A DNA stretch of 64,000 nt, from positions 62,001 through 126,000 of the forward strand of contig NC_015732.1 in the NCBI RefSeq assembly GCF_000219725.1, in the 5' to 3' direction. This document shows, in pieces, positions 26,583-35,426 of the stretch (within the stretch, counting starts at the first letter, position 1; every line of letters starts with the position of its first letter). The stretch is from Gracilinema caldarium DSM 7334. Its GTDB lineage: Bacteria > Spirochaetota > Spirochaetia > Treponematales > Breznakiellaceae. The notes beneath the pieces are model-generated. The model had not been told where the DNA came from. It ran no database searches and worked only from the letters and a program-made list of their open reading frames with translations. A program made the position numbers and the translations under genes.

Positions 26583-27384
26583 TTCTGAATATGATGAGAT
26601 TAGAGAAAAAATTATAGGCATGGGAGAACGGTCAGCAAGGAAAAGTTATTATCCGGAATTACAAAAACGAATTAAAGAGCTAGAAGAAAAACAACAAACC
26701 CTTATGGAGCTAGTAAGAACCCTTGAAGAACAGGGGACGTTACTAGAAAATACGATCCTTGAAAAGGATCTAGCTATTCGGGAATTACACCATCGGATTA
26801 AGAATAATTTTCAAATCATTCAAAGTATTATGGGCCTCGGTATAAACAGCATACGCAATCCTGAATATCGCGAAGATTTTTTAAAGACCAAGGGGCGTAT
26901 TGATATTTTAGCACGAATATATATCATTCAATTAGAAAAAGAACAATTTTCTGAGATAGCACTTGCTGAACTTATTCAAAATGTAATCGATTATATAAAA
27001 TACAACAGGAATAATAAATCATACAATATAAAGTTTGATATTTTACTAAATAAAATAGAAGCCTTAAAACAAGAGCCTATGATCGACATAGATAAGGCGC
27101 TCTATTTTTCACTGCTTATCAATGAAGTGCTTATGAATTGTATCGATTTTGGGATATCAGATGAGCATCCAGAAATCCGGGTGCGTCTAGCGCAATTTGG
27201 TTTTACTATATCAGTTTCTATTGAAGATGATGGCCCTGGTATACAACCAGAAGATTTGCAAAAAGAAACTGTGGGTATCTCTCTTATACGAGCCCTTTCT
27301 CAGCAAATACATGCAGTCTGGCAATATACAAAAGGAAAAAACGGCGGAAGTTATTTTTCACTTAGTCTTAAACGTGATCATTAG
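26566..27384 (+). CDS. Sensorless HisKA_2/HWE-like histidine kinase
   Basis: 272 residues, soluble. Residues about 25-73 are a charged coiled coil (ELQKRIKELEEKQQTLMELV). The phospho-acceptor box is ELHHRIKNNFQIIQSIMGL near residue 74, the HisKA_2 type. The ATPase domain has a degenerate N box (INEVLMNCIDFG in place of NELxxNAxKH), G1 IEDDGPGI, and a G2-like GISLIRAL. No PAS, GAF or membrane segment is present, so the signal must come through a partner protein. It overlaps the alcohol dehydrogenase end by 17 bases, which makes that enzyme a candidate partner (inference). No response regulator adjoins; one lies at 37.1 kb. Confidence 0.8.
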   Translation: MPDFSDSEYDEIREKIIGMGERSARKSYYPELQKRIKELEEKQQTLMELVRTLEEQGTLLENTILEKDLAIRELHHRIKNNFQIIQSIMGLGINSIRNPEYREDFLKTKGRIDILARIYIIQLEKEQFSEIALAELIQNVIDYIKYNRNNKSYNIKFDILLNKIEALKQEPMIDIDKALYFSLLINEVLMNCIDFGISDEHPEIRVRLAQFGFTISVSIEDDGPGIQPEDLQKETVGISLIRALSQQIHAVWQYTKGKNGGSYFSLSLKRDH

Positions 27385-27429
27385 GGAAATAGCCCCCGAA
27401 AATGATTCGGGGGTTGTACCAAGGAAGGC

Positions 27430-28887
27430 CTAAAAACTGAATTTCAATTCTATGTAATAGTAGCCCCTATCGATGGTGCTGGCTTTGCTGAAGGTTCCTA
27501 GTTCCCGATCAGGATCGCTTTCGGCAAGGAAAGATCCATACTGAACTGTTCCAGCTTTGAGGCTGATGCCATCAGCAAGTTGGTAGCTTATTGAGGCTGT
27601 ACCAAGCCAGTCTCGGGCACTGGTTTCTACAAGGAAGAGGAGTTCCGGTTGTAAGGTTTCATTGAAGTACTTACCCGCAAGACGGAGGCTTAATCCATTT
27701 TCTTCCTGGTAGGCCTGGCCGTCATACTGGCGTATCATAATCGCGGCTTGCTGGTCAGAAATGCTCGAGTAGTCTTCAGGGGCCTTGTAATTCAGCACAT
27801 ACCGGGGGGCCCAAGCAAGGGACAGGGTGGTAGTACTGTTGATGAAGGACCGGGAGGCCTGGAGCACTCCCTGGAGGTATGGGTTCTTTTCGGTTACCTC
27901 TATTCCCTCCAAATCCTTGGTAAAAATCAGTGCCCATTCACTACGGATATCAAAACCGGCAATTACATAGGCCGCATCTAAGCCAAACTGGTGGATCCGG
28001 TTATGTACTGGTGTGTAGGTGATGGTAGTACTTGGGCCACCTACTACGGCAGCTGAAAAGTCGGGGTACCGGTCCAGAAAGGTAAAGTAGCTCGCGGAGA
28101 ATGAAAGGTTCCCCAGATAGAAGAGGCTCTGCAGTCCCCCTTCTATGTTTTCCAGGGCAAACTCAGGATAGGAGTCTTCTTTTATAACAATGGTTGGTGC
28201 AGAGCCTGAACCAGGAATAGTCATCGCAATCGAAGGCAAGTCGTTTGGTATGCTAATCGGCAATATAAGAGCCTGGATGGTGCCTAAATTGTTTGGTAAA
28301 TAATAGGTTCCATTGAACATCCAGCTTGAAATCTTTTGTTCATCTAGGGTGGTAGTGTACCGGGTCCCCTGATGCCGGGCATTGATAGTGTCGGTGGGGT
28401 TATTGCCATCTGCAAGACCCCAGGCAATAAGCTGTTTCCCAAGCCGGAGGTCCAGGTCGCCGAGGCTCGTTTCTAGCCAGGCTTCTTTTAGTTCTACCGT
28501 TCCGCCGAGGCGACTATTGCCCCAGAGGCTGGCCGAAAGCAGGTGGGTGTCGGTGCTGCTTTCCCAGCTGGAGCTTTCGGCCAAGCCAGCGCTGTTAATG
28601 TATGTCTCAGCTGAAAAGCGGTAACTTGTGTTGTCCCCCAGGTGGCCCTGGAGAAAGCCAGTGCCTCGCAGGCCGGTAAAGGCAACAGCCGGTTTCTGAG
28701 CGGGAAGAGCAAAGACTGAAGGTGACAGACTGCCCCCAAGCTGGATGTCCTGAGCAGAGAGCAAACCAGCCAGGCCTGCAGCAAAGAGCAGTAGAGCGAG
28801 GTTATAAAGTAAAGGGCTTCGAAACCGTTTTATGAAAAGTAGAGGGGCGTGAAGCTGTTGATAGGTACAATACGCGATGTAGTTCAT
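27430..28887 (-). CDS. DUF1302-like outer-membrane beta-barrel protein
   Basis: About 485 residues. ATG at 28887 follows GGGGAG; a TTG one codon earlier is also possible. A long basic N-terminus leads to the hydrophobic LLYNLALLLFAAGLAGLLSAQD, an export signal of about 45 residues. The rest alternates hydrophobic and polar residues (LDLRLGKQLIAWGLADGNNPTDTINARH is typical of DUF1302 barrels) and ends with Phe (YIELKFSF), the barrel-assembly signature. Probably the outer-membrane part of the MMPL/LolA-like transport module encoded upstream on the same strand. The cargo is unknown, likely a lipid or hydrophobic compound. Confidence 0.75.
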   Translation of the reverse strand: MNYIAYCTYQQLHAPLLFIKRFRSPLLYNLALLLFAAGLAGLLSAQDIQLGGSLSPSVFALPAQKPAVAFTGLRGTGFLQGHLGDNTSYRFSAETYINSAGLAESSSWESSTDTHLLSASLWGNSRLGGTVELKEAWLETSLGDLDLRLGKQLIAWGLADGNNPTDTINARHQGTRYTTTLDEQKISSWMFNGTYYLPNNLGTIQALILPISIPNDLPSIAMTIPGSGSAPTIVIKEDSYPEFALENIEGGLQSLFYLGNLSFSASYFTFLDRYPDFSAAVVGGPSTTITYTPVHNRIHQFGLDAAYVIAGFDIRSEWALIFTKDLEGIEVTEKNPYLQGVLQASRSFINSTTTLSLAWAPRYVLNYKAPEDYSSISDQQAAIMIRQYDGQAYQEENGLSLRLAGKYFNETLQPELLFLVETSARDWLGTASISYQLADGISLKAGTVQYGSFLAESDPDRELGTFSKASTIDRGYYYIELKFSF

Positions 28888-28892
28888 CAATA

Positions 28893-29708
28893 TTATCTCC
28901 CCCGTTCGATAAAACGGACCGTAAAATATTTATCATCGATGGTGGGTAGAATAGTTGTTTTCACAAATCGCCAGATAGTTTTACCCCCTGTCTCAAGGTT
29001 TTGCATTTCCATAGCATCAAACTGCCAATATTTGCCGTCTACGAGGTGTTGATTCTGAATTATAAGCCGTTTTATCAATTTACCAGATGAATCATAATAT
29101 TCACTTTGTTTTGTAGTGGCATTCTCAAGATCGATCCAGCGGACAATTTTAGTGTAACCATAATTTTTTACAACCTGAGGAGACTTTGCGGTGTATTCAA
29201 CCTTGGCATATTGTTGGCCGCCTATGGAGTCGGTTCCGAGAAATTTCACTGAAAAATCTTTACGGTCAAGGGATCCAATGTCGGCAAAGGTAAAGTCTGA
29301 ACCAAGGAAGGCTCCTGTTTTTGAATCGCCGCCGCTGGTACCAATAGTGCGAACCTTGCGAAGGGCTGGTATATATATATATTGTTCATCATCTTTGGCT
29401 GGATCCTTGTAATCGATGGTGAGGAACCGGGTGTCCCGAACATCCGCTGGAGAGAGAAAAATAAGGGATTGTTTGGTTGTATCGTCGGTCTCAGTTTTAG
29501 AATAGGCTTTAATATCTCGGACCCGTTCTTGACCTGTCTTGTTAATGATGATCATTTTCATGTCTCCCTCTGTAGCAGGGGGTCGGAGTTGATTTTCATT
29601 TTTCAGAAGCAAAGCCTCTAGGTTGATATCCTGGGGGTAGATCTGTAGGGTGGAAATCATAGTGATGAGTACTGTAACCAAGAGAATCTGTCCTAAATGT
29701 TCTTTCAT
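28893..29708 (-). CDS. LolA-like outer-membrane lipoprotein-sorting protein
   Basis: 271 residues. Signal peptide ILLVTVLITMISTLQIYPQD. The body, ATEGDMKMIIINKTGQERVRDIKAYSK, then IFLSPADVRDTRFLTIDYKD, IYIPALRKVRTI and FLGSDFTFADIG, is the pattern of the LolA-like beta-sheet family that accompanies MMPL transporters. Such proteins shuttle lipids or lipoproteins across the periplasm. AGGAGG lies ahead of the ATG. It stands between the MMPL gene (107-bp gap) and the barrel gene (5-bp gap), matching the order inner membrane, periplasm, outer membrane. Confidence 0.85.
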   Translation of the reverse strand: MKEHLGQILLVTVLITMISTLQIYPQDINLEALLLKNENQLRPPATEGDMKMIIINKTGQERVRDIKAYSKTETDDTTKQSLIFLSPADVRDTRFLTIDYKDPAKDDEQYIYIPALRKVRTIGTSGGDSKTGAFLGSDFTFADIGSLDRKDFSVKFLGTDSIGGQQYAKVEYTAKSPQVVKNYGYTKIVRWIDLENATTKQSEYYDSSGKLIKRLIIQNQHLVDGKYWQFDAMEMQNLETGGKTIWRFVKTTILPTIDDKYFTVRFIERGR

Positions 29709-29815
29709 AAAAACCTCCTAAGATCTTTAAAAAGCGAACCTTTTAAAAGTCTTCGCTATGTATTGTATTACCGGGGATCAGAAAGGCTGATCCGTTCCGG
29801 TATGATCCTTTATTG

Positions 29816-32689
29816 TTACAAATTTTCTTCACAGGCAGTCTTGAGTGCTTCTTTATGAAGAAATTGAGGTTTTATTAATTTAAGCAAGGCAGGTAACAAC
29901 GTAACTGCAAAAGTTGAACTTGTGATCATAATGAGCGAGAGAAGGAGGCCCATAAAGATGTTACCCCGAAGCTGGCTGAACATGAGCGCGGCAAAACCCG
30001 CTGCAACGGCCAGAGCATTAAAGAAAATTCCCTTGCCTGTAGTTTCCATAGTTGCCTTAACTGCTTCGTTGTATTCCATGTTGCAAAGAAAGCTTTTAAG
30101 CCGTTCAAGGAAATGGAGGGTATAGTCGATACCAACACCTATTCCGATAGAGGCAATCGTGGCTGTAGAAATATCGATTGGTATGTTAAAGAGCCCCATA
30201 AAGCCGAAGTTAAAGAGGAGGGCTGCGCTGAGGGGAATAATAGAGAAGAAGCCTTCCACAAAGCTTCGGGACAGGAGGGTAATGAAGAAGAATACAATAA
30301 TAAGGGATGAAAGTACCGAGGATATCTGGCTTTCTATGAGCAGCCGCAGAACAGCTAAAGTTAAGTTAGAAAGTCCTGTAATATCCGCAGAAACATCTTT
30401 GGGGAAATTGTGGGCAATATAAGTTCTTGCTTCTTTCTGTATTTGACCGATAAGGGTTGAACTGGCGGTCTTGATAAAGACATTAATTTTAACAGTTTTT
30501 CGAGGATTATCGAGAAAAGCTTCGATATTCTCTGGTTTTCCTGAGTTCTCATACTGGAATACTAATTGTCCCACATAGATTCTTCCTGGGATACTATCTA
30601 TAGCTTTTCCGGTTGAAAGGTCTACCTTCCTCGTGTAGTCCCCCATATTAAGGACTGCATACCCATCGACCACCGTAAAATCACTGCCCTCATTATAGGT
30701 GGTAAGGACTTCGCCGGTTTCGGAGTCCTTTTCAGTTAATGTCCCCTTTGTGTAAGAGTAGACTTCGGTACTGACGGAAACCGGATTTTCTTCATCGGGG
30801 ACTTTGTTAAAGGCTTCATTGTCATTGTTAAATGCTTTATTGATGCCCTTGATAAAGGTAACAATGGACTGGGAACCCCCAACTATTTCAGTCCCCTTGA
30901 ACCAGTCAGAATTTTCAGGACCAATAACTTTTCCTTTGTAAAGTCTGAGCTGTTCAAGCCTGGTCTGTAGTCCATCTATCGCTTTCAGTGTGGCTGGTTC
31001 CAGGATGGCCCCATCTTCATTGGTACTGGCTATGATGGTCATTACGGTGATACCGGTAAAATTTTCATTCAGATATTCAGATGCGGTTCGAACTTCGCTG
31101 CTCTTTTTAAAAGAATTAATGGTATTGGTTTCGAACTTTACCCGAGGTACAAATACTGCAAGTCCTGCGAGCAGAAGCAGACTAATACCAACAGTTGTCT
31201 TTGGGTGCTGTACCACCAGTGAACCCAAGATTCCTAATGTCTCGGCTAAGCGTCCTTTTGGTTCGGTTAAACGAGGTAAAGCCTTTTTGGGGGGACGTAA
31301 TATAACCATAATGGCCGGTGTAAGGGTTAAACTTAGAATGAGGGCAAACAAGATTCCCAGGGCTGAAAGGATACCGAACATGCGAAGGGCATCGATACGG
31401 GAAACAGTCAGGGACATAAAGCCGATAAAGGTCGTCGCCCCCGCCAGGAATACCGGCAGAGCTACATGGGTTATTGTTTCTTCTATGGCGGTCTTTTTAT
31501 CGCTAGTTTTTCCCAATTCTTCGTAATACCGATTGATCACATGGATGGTATAAGCGGTTCCTACTGCAATGAGGATGATAGGAAGCACCATAGTGGCGTT
31601 GGATATGGCCTGGTTCAGCCAGCCCATAAGACCCATGGCCCAGATAACCGAGATGATCACGTTCCCCAGAGGTAGAAGAACACCCCGAAGAGACCGGAAG
31701 CTGAGGTAGAGAATCACAGTGATGATGAGAATTACTATGGGGAAAAGGAGCGACAGGTCCTGTACTAAAAGCCGGGTAACAATTCCACTTACCGCACGGG
31801 ATCCGGAAATGTAGGTTTTCCCATCGGTCTTGTTTTCCAGAAGGGGAAGGGTTTTGATGATGCGATCATAAAAAGGAATCCCCTTATTGGAGTAGGTAAC
31901 CTTTCCATACTTTGTATCAATTTCTTTAACAAGGCTCTCGAGTGTAGTCTGAAGCGCTTTAGGCTCTGCACCTTCGGCAGGAACTATAAGTAAGGTTTGT
32001 CTACCCTTTTTAGCCAATACTGAAGGATCTAAGGCATAAACGGAAGCGAGGGTAAAGCGTTCTTCGGCGGTAGCACCCCTTATAACTGCCGCCACTCCTT
32101 CGGTTGTAGCAAGAGCTTCTGTGAGGGAATCTGCCTTGTCCTCTGAAACTTGAATGATAAATCGAGATACAGGTGTGGTGTCGAGGTTTTCTTTCAGGGT
32201 GATGATAAGAGCAGTCGATTTGCCATCCTTACCGATCAGGGTTTTGGTAAGATCGTTGGTTTCGATAACGGTTTTAAAGGTCTCAACAGCCTCCGGAGTA
32301 ACAGGCACTTCCTGCATAGCTGGCTCAATCTGAATACCCGCTTCGGTGCCCTTAATTAAACTTGCTGAACTGAGAGAGAGGACCGATTTGACTCCGGGAA
32401 TTGCTTCGATGGTATCGCTCCAGCTTTTTACCTGGGAGAGAACCTCCGGGGTAAATATCCCCTTTGAATTGGTAAGTGCGATAAGGAGAAAATCATCGGA
32501 TGGGAATATTGTACCTACTTGGTCATAGAAAGCCTTTTCAGGTATGGTTGATGGGATATCGTCGGTCAGGTCTGTATCAACCTGTAAGCGGAACATTCCA
32601 CTGCCCAATCCAAGAGTTAAAATCATAATAGCAGTGATGATAAACAATGGATGTTGGGTAATATATCGAGCAATAGGACGAAAATTCAT
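29816..32689 (-). CDS. MMPL/RND-family transporter
   Basis: 957 residues with the duplicated RND layout: TM1 (FIITAIMILTLGLGSGMF), a large periplasmic loop, TMs 2-6, TM7 near 510, a second large loop and TMs 8-12. The second half keeps ATIASIGIGVDYTLHFLERL with an Asp in TM10; the equivalent in the first half reads VGTAYTIHVINRYYE, without the Asp. MMPL proteins move lipids or hydrophobic molecules with the proton gradient. The ATG overlaps the TetR gene stop. Cargo is unknown; a hopanoid-, glycolipid- or fatty-acid-like substrate would fit the family. Confidence 0.9.
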   Translation of the reverse strand: MNFRPIARYITQHPLFIITAIMILTLGLGSGMFRLQVDTDLTDDIPSTIPEKAFYDQVGTIFPSDDFLLIALTNSKGIFTPEVLSQVKSWSDTIEAIPGVKSVLSLSSASLIKGTEAGIQIEPAMQEVPVTPEAVETFKTVIETNDLTKTLIGKDGKSTALIITLKENLDTTPVSRFIIQVSEDKADSLTEALATTEGVAAVIRGATAEERFTLASVYALDPSVLAKKGRQTLLIVPAEGAEPKALQTTLESLVKEIDTKYGKVTYSNKGIPFYDRIIKTLPLLENKTDGKTYISGSRAVSGIVTRLLVQDLSLLFPIVILIITVILYLSFRSLRGVLLPLGNVIISVIWAMGLMGWLNQAISNATMVLPIILIAVGTAYTIHVINRYYEELGKTSDKKTAIEETITHVALPVFLAGATTFIGFMSLTVSRIDALRMFGILSALGILFALILSLTLTPAIMVILRPPKKALPRLTEPKGRLAETLGILGSLVVQHPKTTVGISLLLLAGLAVFVPRVKFETNTINSFKKSSEVRTASEYLNENFTGITVMTIIASTNEDGAILEPATLKAIDGLQTRLEQLRLYKGKVIGPENSDWFKGTEIVGGSQSIVTFIKGINKAFNNDNEAFNKVPDEENPVSVSTEVYSYTKGTLTEKDSETGEVLTTYNEGSDFTVVDGYAVLNMGDYTRKVDLSTGKAIDSIPGRIYVGQLVFQYENSGKPENIEAFLDNPRKTVKINVFIKTASSTLIGQIQKEARTYIAHNFPKDVSADITGLSNLTLAVLRLLIESQISSVLSSLIIVFFFITLLSRSFVEGFFSIIPLSAALLFNFGFMGLFNIPIDISTATIASIGIGVGIDYTLHFLERLKSFLCNMEYNEAVKATMETTGKGIFFNALAVAAGFAALMFSQLRGNIFMGLLLSLIMITSSTFAVTLLPALLKLIKPQFLHKEALKTACEENL

Positions 32690-33297
32690 GATTGTACTCC
32701 TTTAAGTATAATATGGCTTACCATACGACTCAGTGTTTCTGGAGGCATATTTTGTATTCCTGGCATACTACTGTGCAGTAATACTCCGCTTAACATGCTA
32801 AGTATTAAGGTTCCCAGTGTCATAGGATCCATTTGGATGAATTCGCCTGCTTGTATTCCAGTTTGAATAAAACTCATAATTATTTGGGGAATCATTGCAG
32901 ATTTCTTTTTAATTTGTTCTTTTTCTGGTGATGAGGGGAGTAGCTCAAGTAAATTATTAATATGATGCTCAAGGTAGAAATAACCTGGATCTAGTTTTCC
33001 TTGAATAATATAATATTCTAACAGTTTTTGTAATCTTTCTTGATAAGAGTAAGACCCATGATATAAAATTGTATCGATTTCTTTGATTGCTTGTTCTAGA
33101 TAATGAAGCGTGAGTTGAATAAGGATATCATTTTTATTTTTAAAATAGTGATACAGCGCAGGTTTGGTAATGTGAAGACGATGAGCTATTTTTGCAATAG
33201 TAAGACCTTCAAATCCTTCAATAGCAGAAATTGATAGGGCAGCATGTAAAATATTTTGTTTTGTTTCATTATAGTGTTCTTCAGAAAAAGTTCGCAT
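32686..33297 (-). CDS. TetR-family transcriptional regulator
   Basis: 203 residues. The N-terminal helix-turn-helix is classical: ILHAALSISAIEGFEGLTIAKIA then HRLHITKPALYHYFKNKNDIL. The C-terminal ligand domain is helical and unassigned. It overlaps the MMPL gene by four bases, so it heads the four-gene unit and probably represses it. An inverted repeat at 33341-33354 upstream is a likely operator. A+T content is higher than in the MMPL gene. Confidence 0.9.
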   Translation of the reverse strand: MRTFSEEHYNETKQNILHAALSISAIEGFEGLTIAKIAHRLHITKPALYHYFKNKNDILIQLTLHYLEQAIKEIDTILYHGSYSYQERLQKLLEYYIIQGKLDPGYFYLEHHINNLLELLPSSPEKEQIKKKSAMIPQIIMSFIQTGIQAGEFIQMDPMTLGTLILSMLSGVLLHSSMPGIQNMPPETLSRMVSHIILKGVQS

Positions 33298-33340
33298 TTG
33301 CTTGCCTCTTTATACACCATCCCTTTGACAAACCATTAAT

Positions 33341-33354
33341 TTAACTAATGTTAA
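33341..33354. promoter_or_regulatory. Candidate TetR operator
   Basis: TTAAC-TAAT-GTTAA is a perfect 5-bp inverted repeat within a longer A+T-rich near-palindrome (33334-33357), 44 bases upstream of the TetR start. Autoregulation is inferred. The remaining bases to 33480 are A+T-rich with no gene seen. Confidence 0.4.
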
Positions 33355-33544
33355 AATAACAAAGTATTGAATAAAAATCAAATGAAAAATTGAATATTAT
33401 CTGAATTCGTAGTATAGCCAAGTTCCAATGTTGAATGATAAAGATGAAAAAATCAGCTAATTATAGAGCAAAACATACATAGGGCCTACTGAAAATGTCT
33501 AAAAATGATATTTCAAAACTTTTTTACGTTAAAATGGGTTTAAT

Positions 33545-34579
33545 TTAGTATACTAAAACTTTCAAATATGATTTATGAGGTTTAAAACCAAGTAAAAATA
33601 AAAAGCGCATAAAAAGATCCCTCAGGATCTTTTCACAGTTGGTCAGCAATACACATACCATGATTGCTGTTTCACTAGTTTCGCGTAATTTTTCATAGAT
33701 TGTACCAAGACCAAACTTTCGTTTCATATATCCAAAGCCACCTTCAATCGCTTGTCGAATGGCTTCGTCAAGTCTTTGAATCTTTCGTAGCTGTCGTACT
33801 ATCTTTTTATTCTCTAATGTTTCTTTAATCGGTCTGCCTAAGGGTGGTCCAGACAATCGTATTCCTCGAGCTTCACAATAGGCTCGGTTTGCTCGTGTCC
33901 GATATATTTTATCGGCATGCACCGATTCCGGATATCGACCACATCGCCTCTTATATTTTTCTATTTGTGTTGGCAAATCTTCTTGTTCGTTATAGGGTTC
34001 CCATTGTAATCGATCTATAAAAATCATCCCGTGTTCGGTCATCGATGCTGATAGTTTTGCTCCGAATTCAAAGGCCGCTTTTGCTTTACCTCGGGCTATT
34101 GGTCGTACATGGGGTTGACTGATACTGACGATTTTTCCCGATATCGAATGGGTCTTTCCCTTATACATCTGTACCTGTTGCCGGTAAACCTCATGTATCA
34201 CGATAAGATCACGTCGCTGTTTTGCACTCAACGTTGTACTGGGAACCTTGTTTTGTAATTCATTGATAGTCCGTAAATTACGTCGTATGTATTGGAGTTG
34301 GGTCCGAATCGCTCTGCGTATTTCTTTTTTTGTTCTTCGTCGCCCTCGTATAAAATTGAGATATTTGATACGGGCCTGTTTTCTATAGGTTCGTGGTTTT
34401 ATGGTGAGCTCACTCGCTTCATATAACGTATCAATTATCTTTTCTGTTTTCCTTCGCGCTTCATCCAATAAAGTGACATCATGGGGATGCCGGATATCCT
34501 GGGGGACGCACGTGGCATCTATAATGAGTTGCCCTCGATTTCCATGATCATGGTCATCCTTTTGGTTTTCTTTGTTCTG
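33545..34579 (-). CDS. IS5-like transposase, catalytic part (second frame)
   Basis: In the -1 frame relative to the upstream part, translation from 34579 gives QNKENQKDDHDHGNRGQLII, then DATCVPQDIRHP, without a stop to 33545. The catalytic triad is visible: D in IIDATC, D in VHADKIYRTRANRAY and E in IEGGFGYMKRKFGLG. The first ATG in this frame (34468) would omit the first D, so this part is probably made only as a fusion with the upstream frame. The fusion would be about 487 residues, normal for this transposase group. Confidence 0.75.
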   Translation of the reverse strand, partial: QNKENQKDDHDHGNRGQLIIDATCVPQDIRHPHDVTLLDEARRKTEKIIDTLYEASELTIKPRTYRKQARIKYLNFIRGRRRTKKEIRRAIRTQLQYIRRNLRTINELQNKVPSTTLSAKQRRDLIVIHEVYRQQVQMYKGKTHSISGKIVSISQPHVRPIARGKAKAAFEFGAKLSASMTEHGMIFIDRLQWEPYNEQEDLPTQIEKYKRRCGRYPESVHADKIYRTRANRAYCEARGIRLSGPPLGRPIKETLENKKIVRQLRKIQRLDEAIRQAIEGGFGYMKRKFGLGTIYEKLRETSETAIMVCVLLTNCEKILRDLFMRFLFLLGFKPHKSYLKVLVY

Positions 34580-35007
34580 TTTTTTTCAGATTCTGCTTCT
34601 ACCTGTTCTTGATACCGTTTCGCTATCAACTCATTTATCTGTGCTATTGCATCAGGTCCAAGCCGTTTTCGAAAATGAACCATCATGCTTGGATCAAAGG
34701 GTTTTTCATCTTTGTAAGATTCATATCCTAAAAAATATTGCAGGTAATGGTTCTCTCGTATTGTTTCTACCGTTTCTTCATCTGTTAATTGTAATTTCTC
34801 TTTTATCAATAATGATCCCAAGGCGAGCCGTACGGTCTTGGCTGTTCTTCCAATTCGTTTTGAAAAACATTTTTTATATTCAGCTTCTATCTCTTCCCAT
34901 GGAATAATTGCGGCTAATCGTACCCATCGATTATCTTCTCGTAAATGTCCTCCGAAGGGTACATAAAAGTCTTCAAACTCAGGTACCTGTTCCTTTTCCT
35001 TATACAT
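34519..35007 (-). CDS. IS5-like transposase, N-terminal part (first frame)
   Basis: 162 residues: the N-terminal DUF772-like DNA-binding region (IPWEEIEAEYKKCFSKRIGRTAKTVRLALGSLLIKEKL, then DEETVETIRENHYLQYFLGYE and DPSMMVHFRKRLG). The reading frame ends 20 codons past the slippery site at codon 141-143. Read alone it would be a transposition inhibitor-like short product; by frameshift it is fused to the catalytic part. Confidence 0.75.
   Translation of the reverse strand: MYKEKEQVPEFEDFYVPFGGHLREDNRWVRLAAIIPWEEIEAEYKKCFSKRIGRTAKTVRLALGSLLIKEKLQLTDEETVETIRENHYLQYFLGYESYKDEKPFDPSMMVHFRKRLGPDAIAQINELIAKRYQEQVEAESEKNRTKKTKRMTMIMEIEGNSL
34579..34586 (-). promoter_or_regulatory. Candidate -1 programmed frameshift site (A AAA AAC)
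   Basis: In the first frame the codons are GAA AAA AAC (34587 down to 34579), so the heptamer A-AAA-AAC sits exactly in X-XXY-YYZ register. A -1 slip continues as CAG AAC AAA into the catalytic frame. It may be true recoding, transcriptional slippage on seven A, or a mutation. Confidence 0.6.
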
Positions 35008-35107
35008 CGTTACCCCATAGTAAAGTGCACGCTTTTTAAGGCCTTACCCCTTTCTTCCGTGCACTTCTTATTGAGATTATCTCTGTATTTGCTTCTTTTG
35101 TAAAGAG

Positions 35108-35376
35108 TTGTTTGTTTTTCAGGAAGCCCTACATACGGAAGTCCAACTTTGTATGGTACACAGGGTGCCTATAATAAGGCCCGGGAAATGGAAAATGTAT
35201 TGGGCAGAAGTAGTGCCATTTTTTAAATACCCGGAACCATTACGCAAAGTGATCTACACCACGAATGCGATTGAATTATTACATTACTCAATTCGAAGAA
35301 TGACTAAAGACAGGTTGAGCTTTCCCACGACCGATGTAAAAAATGGACTATGCTGTTTACACAAATTTAGGGATAG
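35108..35376 (+). pseudogene. IS256-family transposase remnant with right terminal repeat
   Basis: QEALHTEVQLCMVHRVPI is the conserved IS256 segment before the central domain. It jumps, with about 100 residues missing, to WAEVVPFFKYPEPLRKVIYTTNAIELLHYSIRRMTK, the segment before the catalytic E region. The terminal sequence CTGTTTACACAAATTTAGGG and GATAGGCTC (about 35349-35377) matches, in inverse orientation, 58171-58198. No intact reading frame; inactive. Confidence 0.75.
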
Positions 35377-35426
35377 GCTCGTAAATAATATTTTTTTAAA
35401 AATTGACTATTGTCATTTTTATTTAT

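Larger units (their letters stand above)
33481..35050 (-). mobile_element. IS5-like insertion sequence
   Basis: A two-frame DDE transposase gene (33545-35007, minus) with flanks. The left end near GGGCCTACTGAAAATGTC (33482) looks like an IS5-type terminus. At the right, TAAGGCCTTA near 35040 gives only a weak inverted match (TAxGGCCT), so the right end is uncertain. An IS256 remnant follows at once. No target duplication could be defined. Confidence 0.65.

Noticed and set aside
35008-35060. AGTGCACG...CGTGCACT inverted repeat as an IS end
   Set aside because: The arms are 26 bases apart inside the flank and do not match the other end of the IS5-like element.
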